Below, one piece after another: positions 1 through 8,862 of a stretch of DNA of 64,000 bases. This stretch comes from Clostridium sp. CAG:568 (GTDB lineage Bacteria > Bacillota_I > Bacilli_A > RFN20 > CAG-288). The stretch is taken from NCBI GenBank assembly GCA_000434395.1, contig FR878803.1:20201-84200 (forward strand). The letters run 5' to 3'. The notes below the pieces were generated by a model. It did no database searches and had not been told where the DNA came from. It saw only the letters and a program-made list of their open reading frames with translations. The stretch's first letter is position 1. Each line of letters starts with the position of its first letter. A program made the translations under genes and the position numbers.

Positions 1-2278
1 CTTTTTCAGCAGTGAATTGCTCTTTTTGTTGATTCAAACTAGCTATATCCTCATCGATAGCATGAATCTTATCATCGATTTCTTTGACTGAAGATAATGC
101 TCCTTCCTTCATTTGTTCTGTCAAACGACGAACATTCTCTTCTAATGCTGGAACGTTTTCAACTTCATTCAAATCATCGCGGTAAGTTCTAGCTTCGTTA
201 GAAGACATGATTGCCATCATAGTCAAAGGTGTTATCTTTTCGACCAAAGAACTGAGCAAAGAAATCTTTTCATCGATAGATACATACTCATCGTGTATTC
301 CTTCTACCGAACCTTGGGAAACTCTAGTTCCAAGGAACAATGAAGTGACGCGTTTAGGATACCAGGTAGCAAAGCCTCTATATCCAGTACAATCGGCACA
401 AAGACCATTTCCACTTTCTCTGGCTTCTTCAAAGTTTGCACATTTCTTTGTCTTTCCCAACAAATAATCTGAATAAGCTTGAGCACCTTCATCCTTCGAA
501 TCCACCAAGAATGCACAGCTATCTTCTCTAGCAGGATGTTCATTCATAAATTCGATAACTTTGGTAGAATCGACGATGTTAACTCCATTGAAGTCATAAA
601 CGTTGATCAAATCTTTCAAGATTCTTTGAGCTTCATTGTAATAGGAAGGATTTACAAAAACATAGAATCTATTTCCACCAATACATGATTCAATTGCTGT
701 AGCCCAATTAGGATCGTTGACATCGACCAAATCACAGAACTTCTTTACATAGGCATCAGGATGACGAGCACACAATCTGCTTTGCAAATCATCAACAACT
801 TGTTTATATCTAGGTCCGAAAGGCTTAGCTCCACTATGAACGGATTTCAATTGAACAGCCAATTCAGTTTTTTTGTTGGAAAAATTATAGAGATACTGTT
901 CTAGCTTCGTGTAAATAGAATAACCTTTTGATTTATATGAATCCATCTCTTGTTGAAGATGTTCCAAAGATAAGACATCGACGCTTTGTTCATCGCAAGC
1001 TTTGCTCAAAGAATTAAATTCATCATAGATTTCATTTGAAAATTCACTGAATTCTGACAGTTCATCCTTATCTCTATCATCAATTCCAAGTCTATCGAGG
1101 TTGATGTTCTTAAATGCCGATAAAAAATCGACTGCCTGTCTAGAAAGAGAATCGGCATAATTTTTCAACTCTCTCAAAATATTTTGTTGAGAGACTTTCA
1201 ATGCTGCGATTTGACGTTCAAAGTTAGCCTTTTTTTGAGATAACTCATTAGAAAGACTAAAACCCGATGATGAAGTCTTCTTGGCAAAATAGTCTTGCTT
1301 TTCAGCATTCAGTTCTCTGATTTGATCATCTATCAAAGCAACTTGACGAGCTAGATAATCCAATCTCTGGCGATGCTCTTCAACTTTGGATTCATAATCT
1401 CCCAACTGTCTCTTAGCATATTCCAAGTTAGCTCGAGCATGAATGTAGTTGAAACTAGCCATATCAGTTGAGATATTGTGATAATTCTCATAAGCTTCAT
1501 GGATATCTTTCAGCAAAGAAATTTTATCTTGGATTCTAAGGGACTCAGTTTCCAATAATCTATATTGTTCGATATTCTTCTGCATAGGAACAATATCGAC
1601 TTTATACTGAACATCGCAGACAAATTCTGTAATAAATTTAGAAATATCAGAGATAGGTACAAAAGAAACGGATTTCTTAAACAAAGAGAAATACTTATCT
1701 GGCAAATTGCCGAAAATAGTCTTTAAGAATTGGCGATACTGCTCATTAGAATCAAAGAACCTGGCTTCATCAGATTTGTAATTCTCACTGACAAATCTAC
1801 TGAATTCCTTATAAGTCAAAGGACGAGGGGAAGACTTAGCATCTAACAAATCTTTGTTAGTGAAATTATTTGACGGGAATCCTGTATTCAAATAGAAGAA
1901 ATGTCTATCGTCATGACCATCTGAAAAACAGTCGAAGACAATTCCTAAAGTGAATTGAGTCTTTTTCTTAGTATCCGCAAACTCCAAGGCGATATAAGTA
2001 GTGAAACGACCAGGACGAAGAGAAACGACATTACCATCTTTAGTTTCACTGATTTCTCCACGGAGATAACCGTTTAATGTTCTTCCAGTTTTTTCATTAG
2101 CAGCTTTATTGAAGTTTCTTCCTGTCGTATCACCTAAAAGAACAGTTTGAAGAGCATCAATAATAGTTGATTTTCCAGTTCCGTTAGCTCCTGTCAAGAA
2201 AGTTATATTTTCAATATCGACTGTAGTATTTGTAAAATAATGCCAATTGATAAGTCTAAGTTTAGTGAGCTTTATCAT
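1..2278 (-). CDS. jetC: Wadjet ATPase JetC (MksF/SMC-like), 3' end outside window
   Basis: This reading frame is open from the ATG at 2278 to the left edge (759 codons), so the C-terminal part is missing. The N-terminus carries a P-loop, GANGTGKST at residues 30-38, and the rest reads as long E/K/Q-rich heptad stretches typical of an SMC/MukB-type coiled coil. In known Wadjet systems JetC (about 1100 aa) is the SMC-like ATPase that works with JetA and JetB, while JetD cleaves plasmid DNA. The Walker B/signature half should lie to the left. A consensus AGGAGG overlaps the jetB stop codon 7-12 bases upstream of the start, so translation is coupled. Identity comes from motif plus gene order; I am fairly sure. 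Confidence 0.88.
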   Translation of the reverse strand, partial: MIKLTKLRLINWHYFTNTTVDIENITFLTGANGTGKSTIIDALQTVLLGDTTGRNFNKAANEKTGRTLNGYLRGEISETKDGNVVSLRPGRFTTYIALEFADTKKKTQFTLGIVFDCFSDGHDDRHFFYLNTGFPSNNFTNKDLLDAKSSPRPLTYKEFSRFVSENYKSDEARFFDSNEQYRQFLKTIFGNLPDKYFSLFKKSVSFVPISDISKFITEFVCDVQYKVDIVPMQKNIEQYRLLETESLRIQDKISLLKDIHEAYENYHNISTDMASFNYIHARANLEYAKRQLGDYESKVEEHRQRLDYLARQVALIDDQIRELNAEKQDYFAKKTSSSGFSLSNELSQKKANFERQIAALKVSQQNILRELKNYADSLSRQAVDFLSAFKNINLDRLGIDDRDKDELSEFSEFSNEIYDEFNSLSKACDEQSVDVLSLEHLQQEMDSYKSKGYSIYTKLEQYLYNFSNKKTELAVQLKSVHSGAKPFGPRYKQVVDDLQSRLCARHPDAYVKKFCDLVDVNDPNWATAIESCIGGNRFYVFVNPSYYNEAQRILKDLINVYDFNGVNIVDSTKVIEFMNEHPAREDSCAFLVDSKDEGAQAYSDYLLGKTKKCANFEEARESGNGLCADCTGYRGFATWYPKRVTSLFLGTRVSQGSVEGIHDEYVSIDEKISLLSSLVEKITPLTMMAIMSSNEARTYRDDLNEVENVPALEENVRRLTEQMKEGALSSVKEIDDKIHAIDEDIASLNQQKEQFTAEK

Positions 2279-2290
2279 ATTTCAATCCTC

Positions 2291-3010
2291 CTAGAAACCG
2301 ACAGGTTCATTTTTGTCTGCAGTAACGACACCTTCTTTAGACTCTTCTTTGTCTTGAGTGCTTTCATATGTCTCGCCATTTGAAGAAGAACTATCTTCAT
2401 TTTGTTCTTCACTACCGGTTAAGAATTTATACAATGCGTTCATCTTGGAAGTAGAAATAATATATTTTATGGAAGGAAGAATGAAGAATGAATAATTGTT
2501 ATCATTGAAGGATCCTCTTCCTCTAGCGATAATATTGAAAGAAGCCAAAGTCTTCATAGCTCCGGAAATAGTTTGTAAAGACAAACGCTTAGAGGCAGTA
2601 GATAATCCCAAGTCAGAAAGCTTTTGTCTCAGCTGAGTGGAATCCATAGCCACCTGCAATACATTTGGTTGTTTTTCTAATGAATCTTCATAGAAATCTC
2701 TTAGAGTATATATGACAAATGTAGTGGCAGTATCAACTCTTTCTCTATTCTTATCCAATGCATTTCTTAAGAAAATGACGCCGCAGTCATCATCTTTTGA
2801 AATGACCATATCGATGAAATCCAAATATTCTTCGAATAAAGAATAATGTTTTTCTATAAAAGTGTAATCGTACTGAATTTTTTCAAGACCTGTAGTGACA
2901 TCATAACGTTTTCTAACTATGAAACAATGATATAAAAGATTGTTCATCGTTTCAGAAAATTGGCTCTTTTCACCAGTTGAAAGCTTATCGTAATCCTCTT
3001 GAAATGACAT
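2291..3010 (-). CDS. jetB: Wadjet subunit JetB (MksE-like, DUF4194 type)
   Basis: This is a 239-aa soluble protein between the JetA- and JetC-like genes, the usual position and size for JetB. JetB (MksE/kleisin-associated winged-helix subunit) bridges the JetA kleisin and the JetC ATPase. It is largely helical, with a region around residues 120-170 that looks like a winged helix, and an acidic, low-complexity tail of about 40 residues (repeated Ser/Glu). It starts 17 bp after jetA ends and its stop overlaps the jetC ribosome site. The call rests mostly on synteny and size, since the family has few fixed motifs. Confidence 0.8.
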   Translation of the reverse strand: MSFQEDYDKLSTGEKSQFSETMNNLLYHCFIVRKRYDVTTGLEKIQYDYTFIEKHYSLFEEYLDFIDMVISKDDDCGVIFLRNALDKNRERVDTATTFVIYTLRDFYEDSLEKQPNVLQVAMDSTQLRQKLSDLGLSTASKRLSLQTISGAMKTLASFNIIARGRGSFNDNNYSFFILPSIKYIISTSKMNALYKFLTGSEEQNEDSSSSNGETYESTQDKEESKEGVVTADKNEPVGF

Positions 3011-3027
3011 AAATAAATGGCTCCTTC

Positions 3028-4500
3028 CTATTTTATCCTCAAGACATATTCCGGAATTTGATAATGTCCGTTCATCGTCTTATCATCTATTTTCTCCATA
3101 GTGAAGAATGTCGTATTGAATTCAGCTCTTACCAAAGCGAGAATCAATAGAATTAAATCATTATCTTCAACTAATGAAATCTCACTAGTTTTTATTTCTT
3201 TTCTCGAACCGAATGCCCTTCTCATAAACGACTCTACAGCTGCTTCAGAGAATTGACTTACTTCATTGTTCAAGAAATCATTCATCAAATCGTCGCTTTC
3301 ATCAGAAATATCAGGAGAAAGTTCCATGGGATCCGGCTCTTCTCTTTGTGTTCTCTTGAAAGGCATGAACAAAGATCTATCATCAAATATGGAAGCTCTA
3401 TGATAATCTACAGTATCGACCATCTTAAATAACAATGGGGAATTTTCCTCATTGATGTTAGGATTCTTCTGCAATTCGCTAGCCATAGAAGAAATTATCT
3501 TTTCTAACTTTCCTTTGATAGACTTATCGCTACCCGATAGGTAATTAACCTTCTTTTGAACAGCCTCAGTGTAATCGGCATTGGCCTTGTCGATTTCATC
3601 AAAAGATTTATTCAATCTATTGAATACATCGATTACTTTATTCAAATAAGAAATGACTAAATCTGTAGCTTTAGAAACTGAAAGAGAAGAAAAAGTAGAA
3701 TCCATTCTAGCTTGAGAAGCTAGTTTTGCAACGATTCTCCCATCCCTAAGCCACTTATTCAATATTTCGACAGTAGGTCTAGAATAAAGACCTAAAGAAT
3801 CATAAGTCTTCATAGGATGGTAAATAGAATCTCCTACTTCAAATTTATAATCATCAAAATGCTGTTTCAATACTTCGTTAGGATTGAATACATTAGTCAA
3901 CTTATGATTAAAAACGATGATCGAGTGATGCAAAAGTGTAACTGATAATTCCAATTCATCAGTATTCTTTACTGCATTAGCCAAGGATCTAAACATATAG
4001 TCATCTTCTTTTTCATCTTCAAGTTTCAATTCAGAATACGTTTGATGAACCAAAGGCATATAAGATGAAACATCGCTAGTCAATTCATCCAACAATTCGA
4101 GCATCTTGATAGAGTAGGACGGAAGATAGATATAATCGACACCAGTCTTATAATCCTTGTCTATTTGAAACCAACCACAACGAGATAATTTTCTAACTAC
4201 GTAAGAGAATTTATCGGCAGATAAAGTGTCTTTAACATCGACTTCTTCTTCGACTTCTCTATCATCGTCCTTATCAGTATCGATAGAAAACAAAGACATG
4301 ATATCTTGTCCATTTTCTCTCAACGCATCCATATAAGAACTACGAGTGATGGAAGAACGATAAATCTTTAAGCAATGATACAAGGTGACTAAAGCATAAG
4401 CATAAACTGCTTTATACTTTCGGGATAAAGGTGCAAAAAATCCATCCGGAAGACGGTCGAAAAGACGTGCATTGTTATTTTCGGTCATTAATTTATCCAA
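3028..4500 (-). CDS. jetA: Wadjet subunit JetA (MksB kleisin-like)
   Basis: This is a 490-aa helical protein heading the jet operon. JetA is the kleisin-like subunit of the Wadjet complex, which recognises and loop-extrudes small circular DNA before JetD cuts it. The start is most likely TTG at 4500: a strong AAAGGGGG lies 8 bases upstream of it, while the first ATG (4488) is about 20 bases from that site. The protein has no membrane segment and no P-loop. The N-terminal part (winged-helix-like) is followed by an acidic linker near residues 75-90 and a long helical region. A TATAAT-like -10 lies at 4580-4585 on the minus strand without a clear -35, so the promoter is tentative. Confidence 0.8.
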   Translation of the reverse strand: MDKLMTENNNARLFDRLPDGFFAPLSRKYKAVYAYALVTLYHCLKIYRSSITRSSYMDALRENGQDIMSLFSIDTDKDDDREVEEEVDVKDTLSADKFSYVVRKLSRCGWFQIDKDYKTGVDYIYLPSYSIKMLELLDELTSDVSSYMPLVHQTYSELKLEDEKEDDYMFRSLANAVKNTDELELSVTLLHHSIIVFNHKLTNVFNPNEVLKQHFDDYKFEVGDSIYHPMKTYDSLGLYSRPTVEILNKWLRDGRIVAKLASQARMDSTFSSLSVSKATDLVISYLNKVIDVFNRLNKSFDEIDKANADYTEAVQKKVNYLSGSDKSIKGKLEKIISSMASELQKNPNINEENSPLLFKMVDTVDYHRASIFDDRSLFMPFKRTQREEPDPMELSPDISDESDDLMNDFLNNEVSQFSEAAVESFMRRAFGSRKEIKTSEISLVEDNDLILLILALVRAEFNTTFFTMEKIDDKTMNGHYQIPEYVLRIK

Positions 4501-4688
4501 ACTAGTATCCCCCTTTGTAAATTAAATGAAATCTACGACAAAAAACAAGTCATAGTTTCGGGATATTCCATACTTTATTATTATACTTTCTTATAGACCA
4601 AAATAATAAAGAAAAACAAGAGGTTTCTATACAAAGAGAAATATAAATCTCTTTATAGTTTCAACTATTCAAAACAAAGCATTCTACT

Positions 4689-7655
4689 TTATTCTTTTTT
4701 GACTTTGTTTTTTCTTCTTCTAGCCAAATACTTGATCAATTCCCATATTCCTACGCAGATCAAAAATATTGCAATAGTAGTCATATATCCACCAAAATCA
4801 ATTCCAACATCTCTCCATTGAGCTGATCTATTTGGCGTATAAAATTGAGTCAATTCACTAAAACCCGCAACACAGAATCCAAGAACAGAAGATATTCCTA
4901 AGCCGATGAGCATCGTCTTAATCTTATTAGTGGCAAGGAATATAAATACGACTGAGAGGAAGGCAAAAACTGCAAACAACAAATAATGACCGACCAGTTT
5001 TCTTAGCTTCTTAGCCAAGGAAGAGAACATCACACTTATATCTCTATCGATAGTCAAATCGATATAAACTGAATATTTCACCAAAGTATCGTCACTTCCC
5101 AAAGTGACTTTGAGTGTTGTTTTTCCAATATCCAACAAAGAAATGTTTCCAAATTTATCAACACTGACAATATTATTTGTCTTATTTCCACTTGAATCCA
5201 TACATTCAAAGCTCAAGTTTTTACATGACACTTTTTCTTTGGTAGTTATCCCTATCTTATAGTTCTTTCCATAGAACAATTTAGCTTCATATCTCTTTCC
5301 ATCATCGATAGAATTGAATGTTTCAGCCTTAAATACTTTACTATTTATAGTAAAAGGTGAGACAGTATCGACTACTTGAATTTGTTTAGTCTTTTTCAAA
5401 GAAGGATTCGATATAGGCGTTACTGTAATTGTAGATTTACCGATTTTCTTTGCTTTTCCAACCCCATTTTGACTGATAGAAATAACTGAGGAATCAGATG
5501 AAGTAAAGCTCACATCTTTGATTGATGCATTATTATTCATACTGACATCGATATCAAATTCACTTCCCAAAGCAATCTTTGAAAAATCATCCAACCCCTT
5601 GTTATCGCCAGGATAATAACCAGCATTATATACGACATCAAAACTATCAATATCGATGAAATTTACATCGATTGTAAAATCAAAGCTTAATAAATCGTTT
5701 TGACGAGAGGTTATTTTAAATGAAGTACTTCCTTTCTTATTTGCGAAAAATATTAATTTGTCATCGTTGCATACAACATTGTCGTTATTTGATGAAATAG
5801 AATAGGTTCCGTCATCAAATAAAACCTCATCATTTTTAGTTCCATCTTTGAATTGCCGATTAAAAGCAAATTCGACATTCAAAGCTTTATAATCGTGATA
5901 ATCTACACTGATAGTCGAATGGTTAGATAGAAGATTGTGACCTTCATCATAAACTCTCATAGTATTAGGCTTGTCGACTATACTAAAAATCAAATCCTCA
6001 GATATAGAATTATCGAGTTTAGAAACAAATCTAAACTTAACGTTTCCAGTTTGATTATTGGTAGTGATGGAGTATTGATTGTTTGATTCGACCAATTTGA
6101 CTAAATTTTCCCCTTCTCTAATTGAAACAATCCATCCAGAGTATTTAAAACTAACAGGTTCAATTGAAATATTAGAAAAGACATTGTCATAAATTTGATT
6201 TACTAGCAATTCATTTTTATCTGATTCGTTGGAAGAAAAATAATTGCCCAAAGAAATTCCACTGACAGAACCAGTTTGAAAGTCATTTTGATACTGATAA
6301 GTGAAAACTATAGCATTGGAAGTATCATCTTTATCGACATAAAACTTGATCTGACCACTGACATCAGAATCAGTATTAGCTTTAAAGGTAAAAGACTTAT
6401 AAGAATGACTTAAACAAGTTAATCTTGTCGAATCATATTCAATTTTGTAATTATTCAGTAAATATGCTTTGGAATTTATGTTTTTATATGGGATGGAAAT
6501 AGAAAAAGAGTCTATGGTAACTTTGCTGGAATAATGAGAATTGGTGTGAATCGATGGGGTATAAGATCTCTTCAATTTCGATGTGTCTATTTGATCAGAA
6601 GTCAATTTTGATTTTTCTTTGACATAGACATCAAAAGAATTAGTTTCAATCTTTGATTTATCTTTCTTCAAATAAGACAGTTTCAAATCCTTAAACGAAT
6701 TAGATTTATTCTCATCTTTAGATATGATTTTGATTTGATTACTTTTAATCGATTTAAAAAATATTCCATCCACTGATGGAAAATGAATTTTGGTCGAATC
6801 AAAAGTAGCGTTCGCAGGTGAATATTCAATGCTGACCGATATAGAGTCACCCATACTATATAATTCATATTTTGAATTTACCGAAATAGATTCAACTTCA
6901 ACCGTTTGAACAATTTTATCTTTAACATTAAAAGTTGTTGAATCTTCAAATTTGTTTATTTTAGCATAAATTATAGCTGTTCCGGATTTCTTAAATTCGA
7001 CTCTTCCATCAGAGTCAACACTACAAATAGTATCATCGCTAGAGCTAAAGGCAACTGTCGTGTAAGTGACATTACTAGGCTCAATATGAGTTTTTAATGT
7101 ATATGATTGTCCTACATAGAAAGTTTCTTTGCTAGATGGTTTATTAGTAATCACAATCGATGTTGCTAAAACCGGATCAACAGCAATAGAGAATTTCTTT
7201 ATTAGATTTGAATTTTTACTAGCTGTGAAAGTCAATTCTAAAGATGGGCTTTCCTTAATGAATGTAATTGAATTATCAGCACCAATTGTAGCAAAGGAAC
7301 TATCACAGTCAATATTGATTCCTTTAAAAGAAGTATCTTGAGGAATATAAGTAAAATTATAATAAATAGTATCTCCGACATAAAAAGTTGAATTAGACAA
7401 ATCTAAAATAATAGACTCATTTTTATCCTTATAAAAAGAAACACCGAAATCTTTTATCTCTTTTATTCTTTGACTATCATAATTGTCATTGATTTCATCC
7501 TCAAACAATCCGGTGAAATCATTACTTTGTTTAGCACTTTTACTCCCAGGCATCGCACTTTCTACAAATATCAAAACAGCGCAAACAATGTATAAAAGTA
7601 AAAATAAATACTGAACAATGTTTTTGAAAACATTGTGTTTTTTCGCTGTTGTCAT
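4689..7655 (-). CDS. Giant VanZ-like membrane protein with Ig-like (BIG2) extracellular insert
   Basis: The 988-aa protein begins with a membrane helix (about residues 11-31) followed by VESAMPGSKSAKQSN, which matches the first helix/loop of VanZ-like proteins. The last ~115 residues hold three more hydrophobic segments and the VanZ hallmark SELTQFYTPNRSAQWRD, ending in a KRRRK-rich tail. Between them are about 840 residues of Ser/Thr/Asn-rich beta sequence containing several bacterial Ig-like (BIG2) style units, for example motifs like SSDSSVISISQNGVGKAKK. The insert should be outside the cell. It is last in the surface operon, 25 bp after the lipoprotein gene. VanZ proteins are linked to glycopeptide resistance or surface anchoring in some Bacillota; the role here is unknown. 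Confidence 0.7.
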   Translation of the reverse strand: MTTAKKHNVFKNIVQYLFLLLYIVCAVLIFVESAMPGSKSAKQSNDFTGLFEDEINDNYDSQRIKEIKDFGVSFYKDKNESIILDLSNSTFYVGDTIYYNFTYIPQDTSFKGINIDCDSSFATIGADNSITFIKESPSLELTFTASKNSNLIKKFSIAVDPVLATSIVITNKPSSKETFYVGQSYTLKTHIEPSNVTYTTVAFSSSDDTICSVDSDGRVEFKKSGTAIIYAKINKFEDSTTFNVKDKIVQTVEVESISVNSKYELYSMGDSISVSIEYSPANATFDSTKIHFPSVDGIFFKSIKSNQIKIISKDENKSNSFKDLKLSYLKKDKSKIETNSFDVYVKEKSKLTSDQIDTSKLKRSYTPSIHTNSHYSSKVTIDSFSISIPYKNINSKAYLLNNYKIEYDSTRLTCLSHSYKSFTFKANTDSDVSGQIKFYVDKDDTSNAIVFTYQYQNDFQTGSVSGISLGNYFSSNESDKNELLVNQIYDNVFSNISIEPVSFKYSGWIVSIREGENLVKLVESNNQYSITTNNQTGNVKFRFVSKLDNSISEDLIFSIVDKPNTMRVYDEGHNLLSNHSTISVDYHDYKALNVEFAFNRQFKDGTKNDEVLFDDGTYSISSNNDNVVCNDDKLIFFANKKGSTSFKITSRQNDLLSFDFTIDVNFIDIDSFDVVYNAGYYPGDNKGLDDFSKIALGSEFDIDVSMNNNASIKDVSFTSSDSSVISISQNGVGKAKKIGKSTITVTPISNPSLKKTKQIQVVDTVSPFTINSKVFKAETFNSIDDGKRYEAKLFYGKNYKIGITTKEKVSCKNLSFECMDSSGNKTNNIVSVDKFGNISLLDIGKTTLKVTLGSDDTLVKYSVYIDLTIDRDISVMFSSLAKKLRKLVGHYLLFAVFAFLSVVFIFLATNKIKTMLIGLGISSVLGFCVAGFSELTQFYTPNRSAQWRDVGIDFGGYMTTIAIFLICVGIWELIKYLARRRKNKVKKE

Positions 7656-7680
7656 TAAGATTTATCCAATCGTAATATAA

Positions 7681-8862
7681 CTAATCAGACCATCTAGCAA
7701 ACAAAGAAATCGTATGATTGACTATTGTTAAATCAGTGAATTGCCCTGAATTGACATCATCTCTAGATGTGTACCATCCTTTGAAAGTATGTCCGTTTTT
7801 CTTAATCACAGGAAATTCATCCAAATCGACGTAACTTCCCCCATTGACTTTAATAGGATAAATATTTGTCCCTAGGGCTTTTTCAGTACCATCAGAATCC
7901 TTGAAATAAAGAGTTTCACTACTATCAGTCAAAGCGTTGAAATAAACAAAATACTTTTGACTTTCATTTGAAGAGGAACCTTTGATGGAGAATATCTCAG
8001 ACCACGCTCCATTCTCTTTCGTATAAACCCCACCAGTGCTGATGTTCAAATAGAAATCACCATCATTACCAAAGCTTCCTGCAGGTATATCGCTTCCGTA
8101 TCTCCAAGTAGAACCATCTTTTCCATCTTTAGTCTTTTGAATAAAGAAATAACTCCAAGCACCACTCTCATAATTGACTTTAAAAATCCAATCATTCTTA
8201 TGAGAATTGTTGATCATTTCCAATTCTTCATTATCAGCATTATCGACTGTTACCATATCGATACTAGAAATTGAATCACCTTGTTCACCTTTTTTTATAG
8301 TAACAACTTTACTGGTATCATTTGTCAATTTAATTGTCACTACAGTGTCGCCAGAATCATCGATATTAGTTTCAATATCGGCGATTCCAACACCATCAAT
8401 TCCGTCTTTTCCACCAGGAATTGTAAATTTGTCTGAACTATTATCAGTATAAGTAATAGTTACATTCAAATCATTGCTGCCTTCAACTTGATTTATGACT
8501 ACATCGGATATTCCTTTTCCGTCTTTTGGACCGGGAATTGTCACTATAGTATCATCAATGCTTGAATCAGTATAATGAATTGTCAATGTGGTGGATTTAT
8601 CCTCATTTTCAACTGCATCAACTGAGGCGATTCCAACACCTTCCTTTCCCGAGATTCCAGCTGGGATAGTAAACTTGGTCGGAGTAGCTTCTTCATCAGT
8701 ATAAGTGATTGTAACGATGACATTTCCGTTCTCATCACTATCATGAGTGACAGACTTGATCTGCAAAGCTTGATCAGTATTGAAAAAAGAACACGAAGCT
8801 AACGGCATCAATCCAATAGACATAGAAGCACATAACACAGCGATTAATCTTTTCATTTTCAT
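7681..8862 (-). CDS. Repeat lipoprotein with C-terminal InlB B-repeat-like domain
   Basis: This 393-aa protein has a lipoprotein signal with lipobox LASC (Cys near residue 24), so it should be lipidated and held on the outer face of the membrane. Residues ~35-200 contain about four degenerate repeats of 45-50 aa, each a short beta strand pair (YTD...FTIP) followed by a Gly-rich turn such as GGKDGIDGVGI. The final ~80 residues match the Listeria-Bacteroides repeat pattern (HTFKGWYTSRDD ... FARW). It overlaps the upstream beta-helix gene by ATGA, so it is translationally coupled. A GGGAGG ribosome site lies upstream. Such proteins are usually adhesins or surface scaffolds; the ligand is unknown. 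Confidence 0.75.
   Translation of the reverse strand: MKMKRLIAVLCASMSIGLMPLASCSFFNTDQALQIKSVTHDSDENGNVIVTITYTDEEATPTKFTIPAGISGKEGVGIASVDAVENEDKSTTLTIHYTDSSIDDTIVTIPGPKDGKGISDVVINQVEGSNDLNVTITYTDNSSDKFTIPGGKDGIDGVGIADIETNIDDSGDTVVTIKLTNDTSKVVTIKKGEQGDSISSIDMVTVDNADNEELEMINNSHKNDWIFKVNYESGAWSYFFIQKTKDGKDGSTWRYGSDIPAGSFGNDGDFYLNISTGGVYTKENGAWSEIFSIKGSSSNESQKYFVYFNALTDSSETLYFKDSDGTEKALGTNIYPIKVNGGSYVDLDEFPVIKKNGHTFKGWYTSRDDVNSGQFTDLTIVNHTISLFARWSD

Noticed and set aside
207..688. Small plus-strand open frames inside the jetC region
   Set aside because: They lie in other frames of the open jetC coding sequence and have no ribosome site; jetC is supported by a P-loop and coiled-coil pattern.
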